From Aphelocoma coerulescens (taxonomy: Eukaryota > Chordata > Aves > Passeriformes > Corvidae): DNA of 64,000 bases. The DNA lies in NCBI RefSeq assembly GCF_041296385.1, contig NW_027183804.1, positions 1,612,001 through 1,676,000 of the forward strand. Direction: 5' to 3'. Below are positions 10,212 through 21,436 of the stretch, in pieces. Numbering within the stretch: the first letter of the stretch is position 1; every line of letters begins with the position of its first letter. A model generated the notes under the pieces. That model searched no databases. It had not been told where the DNA came from and worked only from the letters and a program-made list of their open reading frames with translations. The position numbers were made by a program, and so were the translations under genes.

Positions 10212-12727
10212 ATGCCCCAGGCCCGCCCCCGGCCCCGGGCGGGGCCGCCCCCTCCCCGGCCCCGGGCGTCCCGCCGCGGTCTCGCCTCCGCCCGGCTCTC
10301 GCCGTCCTGGCTGTGGCGCTGCCGGGCGGGCATCGGTGCCCGGGGCTGGGGCGGCATCGCCACCCTTTGGCTCCGCCTGTGCCGAGCCCGGCCCCGGCCC
10401 CGACGCGGGCTCCGGCTCCGGCCCCGGCTCCGGCCTCGGCTCCGGGCCCGGCTCCTCCCGGGGCCCGCGGAGGACACCCGGGGCGCGGCCGCTCCCGCCG
10501 CCTCCGCTGCGGCTTCCCCGGCCCGAGCTCCGCCGCTCGGCAGCGCGGCCGCCGGCCCCGAGCCGCCGGTGTCCCGTTCGGATGGGGATGCCCGGGCCGG
10601 GGCGGTCGGGGGGCGGTCGGGGGCCGTGTCTGGCCCCGGGCCGAGCGCTGACGGCCGCGTGTCGCCCGCAGGGAAGGCGCAGGAGGCCCTGCAGGAGCGG
10701 TACCGGCTGGGTTCGCTGCTGGGCAGCGGCGGCTTCGGCAGCGTCTTCTCGGGCACGCGGCTCGCGGACGGCGCCCCGGTGAGTGGCGGGGCCGGCGGGG
10801 AGGAGGAGAAGGAGAAGGAGAAGGAGAAGGAGAAGGAGAAGGAGAAAAGGAGAAGGAGAAGGAGGGTGCAGGAGGAGGGCGGAGGAGGAGGAGGAGGCCG
10901 GGGCGCGGCGGGGCGGGCGGCGAGCTCAGCCCGCTGCTGCCCCTTGCTCGCAGGTGGCCATCAAATGCGTGCCGCGGGACCGCGTCCGGCACTGGGGCGA
11001 GCTGGTGAGTGAGCGGGGCCAGCGGCAGAGGCGGGGCGTGCCGGGCGGCGAGGAGCCGGGGCCCGGCGGGGTGGGAGCCGCCGGGAGCCCCGGAGGGAGA
11101 GCGGGCGGGGGGTGAGCGGGGGGCGCAGAGCGTCCCGGGCTGGGTGAGGGGTCCCAGAGCCCTGGCACGGCCTCAGCCCCACCGACGGCACCGTGCTCCT
11201 CCCGCAGCCCGACGGCGCCCGTGCGCCCCTGGAGATCGTGCTGCTGCACAAGGTGTCCACTGGGTTCCGTGGTGTCATCCAGCTCCTGGAGTGGGTTGAG
11301 CTGCCCAGCAGCTTCTTGCTGGTGCTGGAGCGTCCGGAGCGGTGCCAGGACCTGTCGGGTTTGCTGGCGCAGCGGAGGTTCCTGCCCGAGGAGGAGGCGC
11401 GGGGGCTGTTCGGCCAGGTGCTGGAGGCCGTGCGGCACTGCACCAGCTGCGGGGTCCTGCACCGGGACATCAAGCCCGAGAACATCCTGCTCGACCTGGC
11501 CACCGGGCAGCTGAAACTGATCGACTTTGGCTGCGGCGCCTTCCTCCAGGACACAGCCTACACTCAGTTTGCAGGTGAGCCCTCCCAGGGGATGCTCCTG
11601 GGCATCTCATGGCCCAGCCTGGGTGTAGCACCGGGGCTTCCCCTCATTGTTGCCAGGATGGGATTAATTCTTGAGCCAAGTTGCTTTTGGGTGGGGCTGG
11701 GAGGGGGCAGTTCCCGGCGCTGCCGGCAGCCTTCAGCACCCACTCTGCCCTGGGCTGGGGCTGGAGCGGGGGCAGCCAGCCCAACAAAATCCCCCGTGGG
11801 GGTAGCAGAGAGGGGGGTCAGACCCCGTGCACCGGCCGGTTTGGTGTGCAGGCGAGGAAGGGCCTGGACTGCTCCGCTGCCCTGGTTTGCCTTGGCTTAT
11901 TGATGTATTTTGGGGCACTGCAGGCAGGGAGGAGAGTGGGTTTTCCCCACCACTGGGTGGGTTTTTCATTTGCATGTCATGGTTGGGCCTCCCCAGGGCT
12001 TCCGCTGCCCTTTCCCAACACCAGTGGCCTCTTTTCCAACACCAGTTTGTACACAAGTCACAGGTGCAGGCGAGAGGGCAGCGGGTCACCCCGTGTGCCA
12101 CTGGTGCAGCCCCTGCGTGCCCAGGGATGCTGGGGCGAGGCTCTGGGAGCAGCAGCATCCCCCGATGGACTCGGTCTGTGTTCCACAGGAACCCTGTTGT
12201 ACAGCCCACCCGAGTGGATCCACCACCAACGCTACCACGGCGAGGCAGCGACGATCTGGTCCCTGGGCATCCTGCTGTACCAGCTGGTGGTGGGGAAGCA
12301 CCCGTTCAAGAGGGGCCAGGAGATCATCTGGGGGCGGATCCTGTTCCCACGACGGCTCTCTCCAGGTGGATCCTCATCTCTGTGTCATGGGGGGAATAGC
12401 AGTGCTGGGAGCCAGCAGCGGGCTCAGGAGCATCCCGCTCTGGCAGCTCTGAGGAGGTGGCACATGTCCTGCTCTCCTGCTGCCCTCCAAAGCACAGAAT
12501 GCATTGGCAAGTTTAGGCCCAGCTCTGGGCACAGCCAGCATGGCCTGGGCACGGGAACGGGGGGCAAAGCGGGCGGGATCCTTCTACAGCTGACTGGTGG
12601 TTTCTGCTTTCTGTGCCCAGAGTGCCAGGATATTCTTAAGAGGTGCTTGTCCATGCAGCCCTTGGACAGGCCGTCCTTGGAAGAGCTCTTCAGTGCCCCT
12701 TGGCTGCAGGGTGTTCATGTGCCCTAG
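10212..12727 (+). CDS. PIM1-like serine/threonine kinase, five exons, intact
   Basis: Exons 10212-10778, 10954-11004, 11208-11574, 12189-12365 and 12621-12727 total 1269 nt (422 aa plus TAG), open throughout with GT-AG junctions. The start is the ATG of [13 protein letters not shown], chosen by memory of songbird PIM1-like proteins. The first ~160 residues are Ala/Pro/Arg-rich. The kinase domain follows with glycine loop [14 protein letters not shown] lysine, catalytic loop [11 protein letters not shown] in LIDFGCGAF, activation-segment end SPPEW and helix-F motif [11 protein letters not shown]. It ends in [21 protein letters not shown] kinases are constitutively active, cytosolic or nuclear survival kinases; songbirds carry many copies. 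All catalytic residues are present, so activity is plausible. The DxW aspartate of helix F is replaced (ATIW). Intron 1 carries a GAGAAG microsatellite. Confidence 0.85.
10797..10866 (+). repeat. (GAGAAG)n microsatellite in PIM intron 1
   Basis: About ten GAGAAG or GAGGAG units immediately after the exon 1 donor. Confidence 0.9.
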
Positions 12728-13305
12728 AGGATGGCAGGGACCCACGGGCACAGTGTGATCCAGGGGCCTGGCAGGTAACAGCCCCACACATCTCTTGGCA
12801 ATCAGTGGCAAAGTAAAGCAGACGATTTTGTCCTGCCTGTAGCCCTGAGCAGGGAGCATCAGAAGGGAACACGCAGCTCTTGGGCTGCAGCTGAGCTGGA
12901 GGCCTGCTCTGGCAAGCACTGGTGGCCACCATCCCCCCTGGTTTTGCTTGTCTGGTTCACTGATGGCTGGGGCCCTGGGCAGAACCCTGAGAGCCTGGTG
13001 TGGCCGCAGGGAAGGAGAAGGAGCCCCTGGAGAAGCTGTAGCAGGTGGGGCTGCTGCTGCTGGAGCCACCAAGGACGAGCTCAAGGACGACAACCTCTTC
13101 CTGGAGCTGGCCAGCGGCAGCTGAAGATGATGGCCTTTGATTCTGGCACCTTCTCCAAAGACACGCTCCACGGCCAGTGTGCAGGTGAGTCCAGAGCCAG
13201 GGGGATGCTGCCAGAGCTGGGCATGGCACGGCCTGGCCGGGCACCAAAGGTTCCCCCTTTGCTGGGGCGGCTGCAGGGAATTCTTCAGTGGCTGCCAAGC
13301 TGCTT
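12385..13305 (+). repeat. PIM-3' segment duplicated in inverted orientation (copy Z)
   Basis: Covers PIM intron 4, the last exon, the 3' flank and the adjacent broken PIM exon. A near-identical inverted copy lies at 27175-28080. Only about half of the source gene is present in the second copy. Confidence 0.85.
13010..13184 (+). pseudogene. fused and broken second PIM-like exon
   Basis: After an acceptor-like ccgcag the sequence reads GKEKEPLEKL, a stop, then QVGLLL, matching the region before a PIM glycine loop. It then jumps to DELKDDNLFLELASG, QLKM and FDSGTFSKD, which correspond to the catalytic-loop and DFG region, and ends at a gtgagt donor. The N-lobe and most of the HRD segment are deleted, DFG is lost, and a stop and a frameshift are present. 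It is a dead paralogue directly downstream of the intact kinase. Confidence 0.7.
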
Positions 13306-13310
13306 TTGGG

Positions 13311-15494
13311 CTCTGGGCAGCTGCTGAGGAGGTGGCTGTGCCATGGCTGGCTGCAGGCTGGGCACATGTCCTGCCCTCCTGCTCTGCTCCCAAAGGCAGC
13401 AATGCTGGGCAGCTTTGGGCCCAGCTCTGAGCACGGCCAGCACGGCCTGGGCACTGCGGGCGGCTGGGACAAGGGGACAGGAGGCTTCAGCTGACGGGCG
13501 GGTTCTGGTTTCTCTCCTTGCAGCCGGGCTCTGCCGATGCTGAGGCTGCTCCGGGCTCTGCCAGGGCTCTGCTGGGGCTCAGCCCCGGGCACGGCTGGGC
13601 CCGCTCTCCCCTCACAGGGCTCTGACAGCTTTGCATCAGACGAGCCCCTTGCGAGCACAGCGACGGAGCTTTCTGCTTTTGCAGGTGAGTGAGACTCTGG
13701 TGCAGGCCAAGAGATTGCAGTCAGGGACACACATCCCACTGGCAAGAACCCAAACTCCACAGTCCCAGCTGAATGCCTGGATCTGCACAGGGTGTTCTGT
13801 CTGTCCCACTCTTCCTTCCTTTTGGGCTGGAATTGTGCCATTGCACTTTCTTCCTCCTCTGGAAGTGCCACGAGTGGGCCCAACCTGGCGAGTGGGCCGT
13901 GTTCCTGAGGCAGTGCAGGCTGGAGCTGATGGACGAAGAATTGCCCTTCTCCAGTGCCAAACCAGAGCAAAAAGCCCTAAGTGGAACTTGGTGTCTTTAA
14001 GAACCCCAGACAATTTCCAAGGGAATGTGCAGCTCATTGGCAGGGTGAGAAGGAAGGGCATCTTGTCAGTGAGTTGGGGTGGGACAGAGTTTAGATTGCC
14101 AGTCCTGCTCGGAGCTGGCAGGGCACAATCAATTTCCTATTGCTTCAACCACAATTTAAAATAACAATGTTGGAAACAAAGCCCAAAATCTTGAAAAAAG
14201 GACTGCTGAGGTCAGTAAGATGGATCAATGCCGTCAGCATATTTACAAATACCTGAGTTGTCTTTTGAAAATATCAGTTACCTCTTAATCCAGAGTTACA
14301 AAAGACTTTTCACTCCACATTTGGGTTTTGGTTTTATGTTTCATAATATTTTCTGGGTTTTTTCTTTGTTTTTTTCTATTAATTAAACAGAAAACATGTC
14401 CTAAATGATGGATCAGCACTGCTGAACACGGGGACACGCAGAGGGACCAGAAGCAGCTGCCTTTGTCCCCCTGCAGCTCCAAGGCCCAATCTCAGAGCAG
14501 ACAGGGCTGGCAGAGACTGGCAGGCTCCCTGTTTGCTGTGCTGCCCCACTTGTGAGCGGCCCAGCTTTGCGTGAGGCACAGGGAGAACAAGGGGCAGCTC
14601 CCTGCCAGCCCCGCAGCCCAGGCACCCCTCGGGCCCCGGGGCTTGGGGCACTGTCAGCACCCGCTGCTCCAGCGCCCGCTCCTGCTGGCACTGACAGCAA
14701 CCCCCAAACTGTGGCTGATCCCGAGGGAGCAGCAGCAGGGCCTGGATCTGATCCCTGACTCTGGGGCAGGGCTGGACAAATGACCCCCACAGCAGCAGCA
14801 GCAGCAGCAGCAGCAAATGGAGCTGACTTTCAGCACAGCCCCTGCCGCTGTTCCCTCCCGTTGGCAGCGGTGCCACAGCAGCCTGGGGCACCTGGGAGCC
14901 CTCAGTGCCAGCAGGGACTGGAGATGGCAGCCCTGGGCTCCTGCAGGGTGTGCAAGGAGCAGAGGTGGGCACTCCCTGTCCATGTGGAGCTTGCAGGTGG
15001 CAAAGGCTGCTGTGAGCAGGCAGCTCCAAGGGCAGAGAAAGGAGGGTCTCGAGCACTGGATCTGTGCCAGTGCCACAGCCCTGGGCAGCAGCCACCGAGC
15101 CCCGGGGCCACAGAGGGCACAGCAAGAGGGACAAAAGCAGTCAAGGGCAGAGACTGGGCAGGGCGAGAGCTGGGAGCAGGAACAGCTGCTTCATTGCACT
15201 CTTGGAGAAAGCTCTTGGCTGTTTCAAAGCGCTGAAAGGCGTCAAGGGCACAGAGGAGGCCACAGCAAACAATGCTCCTGTTTTCACAGCCTCCCCTCTC
15301 CGTGTGCCAGAAGGAATTGGATGAACTGTATTCTTCTCTCCGAGTCGTCTCATTCAGCATGAGCAGCTCAGCACCAGGAGCTGAAGGAGCTGAAGCCTTA
15401 GGCCACAAGAGCTGAGCAAGAGGAGCCTTTTTGACCAAAGTAATGCTGCTAACATGGACCTGGCTGAATGCAGCAGACAGAATCCTGGAATTAC
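13311..15494. other. no gene recognised; one (CAG)n tract
   Basis: 13560-13690 contains an open stretch encoding FASDEPLASTATELSAFA before a gtgagt donor-like site. It could be an exon, but I do not recognise its family. 14790-14815 is a short pure AGC run. The remainder is mixed, partly AT-rich sequence with no convincing exon. Confidence 0.4.
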
Positions 15495-15590
15495 AGACTC
15501 CTTTCTGTTAGAAAAGACCTCTGAGCTCATCGAGTCCAACCATTAACCCAGCACAGTCAAGCCCAGCACTAAACCACGTCCCTGAAGTGC
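15495..15590 (-). mobile_element. CR1 LINE 3' end fragment
   Basis: The stretch agacctctgagctcatcgag is the complement of the conserved CR1 3' tail of birds. Only the tail is present, and it ends where the ERV LTR begins, so the junction is blurred by a few bases. Confidence 0.65.
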
Positions 15591-16280
15591 CAAGGCCTGG
15601 ACAAGAGGCCTGACTGAGGCCTGAACAACAGGCCCTGAGCCAAAGGTGACCTCTGGATGAACCTTCCAACCAAAGGTTATCTTTGTATCTGCTCATTACC
15701 GAAATTTGCATGATCATTAGCGCTGTGATTGATGTATCCCCTCATTAGTGAAACATGTATTGACCTTTCTGTGTTTAGACACCAGACAAGGCCATGAAAT
15801 CCAACATCTGGCCTTGTTTGGGGCTGTATGGTCAAAGTCAGCTCCCTTGGCTCCTCCTTGAGCCCTGGCCAGGCTTAGGAGGAAGCCAAGAGGAGGATGA
15901 AAGCAGATGTTCCCGCACTGGAAGTGCTGTCAGTTTGTTTCTCCAGCACTGTCAAAGCTGGGCCCTCTTGCAGCGGGGTTGGAGCCTCAGCTGTGGCTGG
16001 AGGCAGCTGCAGGAATTCCCAGTGTCCGGGAGTGGCTCTGCAGTCCTTGGCTGGGACAGCTTCCCCCAGCTGATGGGTGGCTCTGGGTGATGGTAAAGTC
16101 TGAGGGTCCCTGGGGCTGGATCTTGGTTAATCACTGCAGGCAATCTTTGGCACTGATGATTGGGGGCATTGCTGAGCTGCTCCTGCTGTGATTCTTTGCT
16201 GCTTTGAGCTGTAGCAAATGACACAGTTCCTTCAGTTGGTGTCTGTGTCTTTGGTGCTGACCCTGCCCACCGGTACAACA
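15583..16280 (+). mobile_element. 5' LTR of internally deleted ERV
   Basis: Matches 18932-19642 along its length. Both copies begin TGAAGT, then a G or T, CCAAGGCCTG, and both end in a CCCAC..ACA segment. Compared with the 3' copy it lacks about 55 bp near its end, and its U3 has small differences. Confidence 0.85.
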
Positions 16281-18931
16281 AAATTGGTGTAGTCTGGCCG
16301 GATCGCACCAAAAGGTCACTTTTTAAATGTAAATGTAAGGAATCAGTCCTGTCTCAAATCCCGGATGGGAACAGCTTCCCTGGAGTTCGCTGGCTCTGGA
16401 GTGGGCTGAGGTCGAAGCACCGTGCGAGCAGTGGGGCAGTCGGTTAAAAGGAGCTGAAGCGCTGGATGTCTTAAAATGCATCCCAAAATTGGATATGGAA
16501 AAAGGAAAAGAGCTTGTGGGTTTGGGAAGAGGAGGATGGATTTTGTTAACAGCGTATTGGAAACAGCACCAACAGAAGGAACAATTGTTGTTGGAACGCT
16601 CCCACATGGAGCAATAGAAGAAGTTTTTAATCTTGAGCTTGAATTTCTTTGTGCAAGTGAACTAGTAATAATATCCTAGTTTATATATATATAAAATGAT
16701 ATTTATATTGTATAGATAATAAATAATAATGTGAAATAGTGCTGACAATACAAATTCTTTAGCCATGGCTGCTCAGGGATGTAACACTAAATACCCTCCA
16801 GAAAAGGATTGGCCAGGACCCAAAGGTCACTGGTAAACTTTGTGAGATTGCACACAATGAATAAAGGAGGAAGGGATGGAATTGGCTGTTTTTATAGGGT
16901 TTGCTGATACTGTGATCTGGAATGCTTTGTCTGTTCCTGTGAAAAAGACAGTGATGAAGACTGCTGGGTTTTTCATATCCCAGACTACCCACAAGCTGCA
17001 GGATTGGTTGAGCAGATGAAGGGATTGTTAAAAGAGCAGCTGAAAAAAGGAGAAGATAGGAACCCATCCTGATGGAGAACCCATCTCCCAGATGTGCTCC
17101 ATACCCTTAACAATGGCCCCGCTGGGGAAATGGAAACCCCTGGGTGTGCCCGGCTGCACCCAGTCTGCAAATCCACCCATGGACAGGGAGACTTGGACTT
17201 CCTGGGAAATCCTTCTGGGTGCGATGGGCCCTGACAGGGCCACCCCAGAGGCTGCAGGGCTGGGCCTTCCTGCATTAGGATTAATTGGGATAAATCAGAA
17301 GCAAGTGAGAGTTATCAATGCAGGAATAGGAATTCAGATTCCTCCGGGACACTTTGGTTTGATAACTGCTCGCTGGAGCTTGGCCCTGCAAAGTGTTCAT
17401 GTCATGGGAGGAGGAATTGATGCAGATTATCAAGGATAGATCAAAGTAATTCTGTTAAACGATAATGAACAAGATTGGATTATTTAACTCCATGACAGGC
17501 CAGCACAATTATTGATATTGCAGTTTTATAAACAATTGTGAAAAAAGGAGATCCACCTCAAATGACCACTGTTGGTGGAGATAAAGGGGTTGGATCCAGC
17601 AGTCCTAATAATGGAGCCAGAGTGTGGGTCCAGAGGCCCAAAGGCCCTCCCGAGGCAGCTGAAGGAACAGCTCCAGGGAAAGACAGCACTGTTTGACTCC
17701 TGGAACCTGGGCAGAACGATGGGAATGTGTCCCTGCAGCCAAGTGTTCTGTGTGAGAACAAGGAGATGTTACAGGATATTGTTTTACAGATCCGGCCAGA
17801 CCCAATCTCCCTGTTTGCCCCAATGGCCCCTTTGGAAAATGCTCTGATCCACGGGGCTCCATGTGAAGGCTGATGTGACACTGAGTGACTTCCACACGGA
17901 TTCCAGCCAGGAGCCTGGGTGCCCCTCAGGGACTGGGACCTGGCATCTCTCCAGCCAAAGGGGAAAGGACCCACCAAGCCTTGTTACCCCCGACACCGCA
18001 GTAAAGCTGAACAGCAAAGGACCTTGGGGGCATTATTCTGGAATTAAAAAGGTGCCAGCTCCATGGACAATGGAATTATTGTTCCTAACCCCAGTGAGAC
18101 TGAGGAAAAAGAGTGATGCCTCCCTTTAGGGTGCTTCAGCAACAACTGCAAGGAAGAGTTTGATGTTAAGAGAACATTTTCCACCCAAAGAGTGCCTTGG
18201 ATTTCAGAAAGCCAAAGATTCTGGTTCACCCTGTGCCCCACATGCGCTGCCTCGTCCTGTGGAGTTCACATTAACGAGCTGAATCGATTATTAGAAGAAG
18301 CAGCAAATGATACTGTTAAAATATCCAACAGCACATCCTGTGAGCTCCAACAAACACGAACGGGGGCTCTGCAGACCCGCATGGCCTTGGATTATCTGCC
18401 TGCTGGCCAAGGAGGAGCCTGGGCTATTCTAGGACAGGAATGCTGCACTGTTATCAGTGATGGGTTTGAAGTCCAACAGTCAGGAATCACCTCGATGGAA
18501 AGAGCAGTAGAAGAGTGGCAGAAAGAAGAAAATTCTCCTTGCTGGGATTGGCTTTGGGGCTGCCAAACTGGAGGCTGCTGCCAAATGCATTTGTGGCAGT
18601 CACTGTCATCACTGCAGTGTGAGCACTTGGTGTGTTATGATTCCATGTTAGAGCTGTTGTGACACTTTGTGCTGGGAAATGGAGCACTGAGACTTGTCTA
18701 AAAAGAGACACAGTCTCTAGAAAAAGGGGGATTTGATAAATAACAGAGAATAGCAACTAATGAGGCTTGTTTTAAAAGGAATGTGAATTATAGCTGTGAG
18801 TGATGACCTTGAGCAGCACTTAATTGGAGAACAAGAGGTGATGCCTTTATGCCTAATACCTAAATCTAAGACTCCATTATTAGAAGAATTGTTACGAAGG
18901 TTGTAGTGCATCTCTAGGTCAAAGGAGCAAT
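16281..18931 (+). pseudogene. ERV internal region: integrase tail, dUTPase, env TM
   Basis: Plus strand. Around 16990-17050 the integrase C-terminal core appears (YPQAAGLVEQMKGLLKEQ). At about 17300-17440 a retroviral dUTPase follows, with [11 protein letters not shown] and [10 protein letters not shown] motifs. At about 18360-18460 an env TM stretch has LQTRMALDYL followed by a CX6CC-like region. Gag, protease, RT, RNase H and most of SU are gone, and stops separate the rest. A dUTPase after integrase is known from some retroviral lineages. Purine tracts at 18718-18732 and just before 18932 are candidate polypurine tracts. Confidence 0.75.
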
Positions 18932-19642
18932 TGAAGTTCCAAGGCCTGAACACCAGGCCCTGGGCCAAAGCTGACCTCCTGATCAACCTTCCAACCAAAT
19001 GTTATATTTGTATCCCACTCATTAACTCATTAACAAAGTACTATTAACAATATGTTCTATGTACCTGTGCATTGGTGAAACACAGATTTACCTTTCTGTA
19101 TTTAGAAACCGGACAAGGCCACATCTGGCCTTGTTTGGGGCTGTATGGTCAAAGTCAGCTCCCTTGGCTCCTCCTTGAGCCCTGGCCAGGCTTAGGAGGA
19201 AGCCAAGAGGAGGATGAAAGCAGATGTTCCCGCACTGGAAGTGCTGTCAGTTTGTTTCTCCAGCACTGTCAAAGCTGGGCCCTCTTGCAGCGGGGTTGGA
19301 GCCTCAGCTGTGGCTGGAGGCAGCTGCAGGAATTCCCAGTGTCCGGGAGTGGCTCTGCAGTCCTTGGCTGGGACAGCTTCCCCCAGCTGATGGGTGGCTC
19401 TGGGTGATGGTAAAGTCTGAGGGTCCCTGGGGCTGGATCTTGGTTAATCACTGCAGGCAATCTTTGGCACTGATGATTGGGGGCATTGCTGAGCTGCTCC
19501 TGCTGTGATTCTTTGCTAATGATTATGTGCTTTGCTGAGCTTATATTTTTGTGACTTTTTGCAGCTTTGCATTCTATAAATTGCACAATCCCTTCAGTTG
19601 GTGTCTGTGTCTTTGGTGCTGACCCTGCCCACTGGCAAAACA
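18932..19642 (+). mobile_element. 3' LTR of internally deleted ERV
   Basis: The second copy of the 15583-16280 LTR, longer by an AT-rich insert around 19517-19575. Clear target-site duplications were not seen, so the outer ends may be a few bases off. Confidence 0.85.
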
Positions 19643-20133
19643 GGGCCCCATCCTGCCTGAGTGTTACCTGGGAAGACAAAAACCCTCACTCCAAATGTCC
19701 CCCCTTCCTCCCTGTTCCCCCCACTTTATACACTGGCCATGATGTCCTGTGGTCTGGGATATGCCTGGGGTCAGTTGGGGTCACCTGTCCTGGCTGTGAC
19801 CCCTGCCAAGCTCCCCCACACCCCCAGCCCCTCCCCAGCGTGGCCGGACGAGGGGCAGGAAAGGCCTTGGCTCTGTGCAAGCTCAGCAAGAACAAAACCA
19901 TCTCTGTGTGAGCAACGCTGTGCTCAGCACAGAGCCAAACACAGCCCCAGAGAAAGGCCTGGCAAGGAAATTCCCTCTGCCCCAGCCCACAGCAGCACCC
20001 CATGGCCACCCACCATCACCACGGCTCCACGGGTTCCTTTCCACGGGACCTTGGGCTGGTGGCCACGGCAGCCGACTGTGGCCCAGGGCTCCGTGCCCGT
20101 GTCCATGGCAGCAGTGGCCGGCCACGGGCCCTG
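19643..20133. other. no gene recognised
   Basis: GC-rich unique sequence between the ERV and the start of duplicated block X. I see nothing coding in it. Confidence 0.5.
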
Positions 20134-20431
20134 AGTGCAGGTGAGCGTGCCAATCCCCATGGCAGCGGGGCCAAGCGTTGGTGTCCGTGGCACCAAAGTG
20201 AGGAACGGGTCCCTGTGGCCGCTGCCGTGGCACCTGAGGGCATCAGCGAGTGTCAGTGCAATTGTAGCTGGCACCAGCCCCGGCACCGCTCTGTCCTGAG
20301 GGCTGCCATGGCAGCCGAGGGCAGCCACAGGTCTGCGGGCAAGTGGCCACGGACCCTGAGTGCAGCAATGGCTCCTGGGGGTGTTTCTGAGGGAACTGGA
20401 ACTGATGAGGGTTGCCATGGCATCCAACCCC

Positions 20432-20957
20432 TGGGATGTCACACAGCCACCCTGGGATGTCACACAGCCACCCTGGGATGTCACACAGCCATCCTGTGAT
20501 GTCACAGCCCATTCTGTGATGTCACAACCAGTCAAGTGATGTCATAGCCTGCTCTATGATGTCAGATCTCTGCCCAGTGATATCATAGCCATATCTGTGA
20601 TGTCACATGACAACCCTGTGATGTCATAGCCACTGTGATGTCACACCACCTGTGATGTCACAGACCTCTCTGTGACATCACACAACTGCTCTGTGATGTC
20701 ACAGCTGACTCTATGATGTCATACACCCACCCTGTGATGTCACAATCTCCTCTGTGATGTCACAAAGCTACTCCATGACGTCACAGTGGACTCTGTGATG
20801 TCATACAGCCACCCTGTGATGTCACAGCCCACTCTGGGATGTCACCGCCTGTTCTGGGATGGCCCAGCCCTCTCTGTGACATCACACCAATACTCTGTGA
20901 TGTCACAGCCTGCTCTGTGATGTCACACAGCCCCTTTCTGACATCACAGCTGCTCTG
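20432..20957. repeat. TGATGTCA-rich VNTR (~20-bp unit), copy 1
   Basis: About 25 imperfect units of the form ctgtgatgtcacagccact. The core tgtgatgtcaca is nearly its own reverse complement. Two units have an exact or near-exact cyclic-AMP response core (catgacgtcaca near 20775). It ends right beside the ERV LTR at 20983. The matching array in X' spans 56358-57105, about 220 bp longer. Confidence 0.9.
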
Positions 20958-20982
20958 TGGGTCTGGGACACAGGCACAGAGG

Positions 20983-21436
20983 TGTTACCAAAACTTCAGT
21001 GAAACAAAACCTCCTCAGCACCAGCGCAGCACGAAGCAGCAGCATTCTTTATTGGGCCGGATGCACGAGGGGAGAGCCCCTCCCAAAGTCGTGTGTGCCG
21101 AGTTCAGGAATGTTCCTGTTTGCAGACTGTGTTTCACATACACATTCCCAGAGTGTCCCACAAGAAACACACACACGAGAATCATTGCCCCAAAATCACT
21201 GCATATTTCCCCCACCCCTTTGCACATCCCTTCTTCTGCCCTGGGGCTCTCTTTGGGGGTCCCTGGTGGTCGGTGACCCCAAAGCCAGCCCTGACTGCCC
21301 GGTGAACTGGTGAAAGTTGGCACACCTGGGCTGGTTGCTGCCCACAGAATCAGCCTTGTGCGGTTCCATGGCCAGTGGCTTTTGGAGAAGAAGCATTGTA
21401 TGAACCCACCAGGTGCAAACGCTTTTTCATCTGGCA
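20983..21436 (-). mobile_element. 3' LTR of gamma-type ERV (block X)
   Basis: Minus strand, 454 bp, TG..CA ends. It is preceded by a polypurine tract AAGGGGGGAGATT (21449-21437) and holds a polyadenylation signal AATAAA at 21053-21048. The copy in X' has the same length (57138-57591). Confidence 0.75.

Noticed and set aside
9648..11012. 454-codon frame through the 5' end of the PIM-like gene
   Set aside because: It only reads through upstream repeats, exon 1 and intron 1 including the GAGAAG run. The splice-based model gives a complete kinase.
16281..16310. Primer-binding site after the 5' LTR
   Set aside because: A TGGTGTAG stretch follows the LTR but I could not match it to a tRNA 3' end with confidence.
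17280..17440. Cellular dUTPase gene
   Set aside because: Intronless, sandwiched between integrase and env remnants and inside a pair of LTRs, so retroviral.
20432..20957. CRISPR-like array
   Set aside because: Units of ~20 bp abut with no unique spacers, and the context is vertebrate. It is a VNTR.
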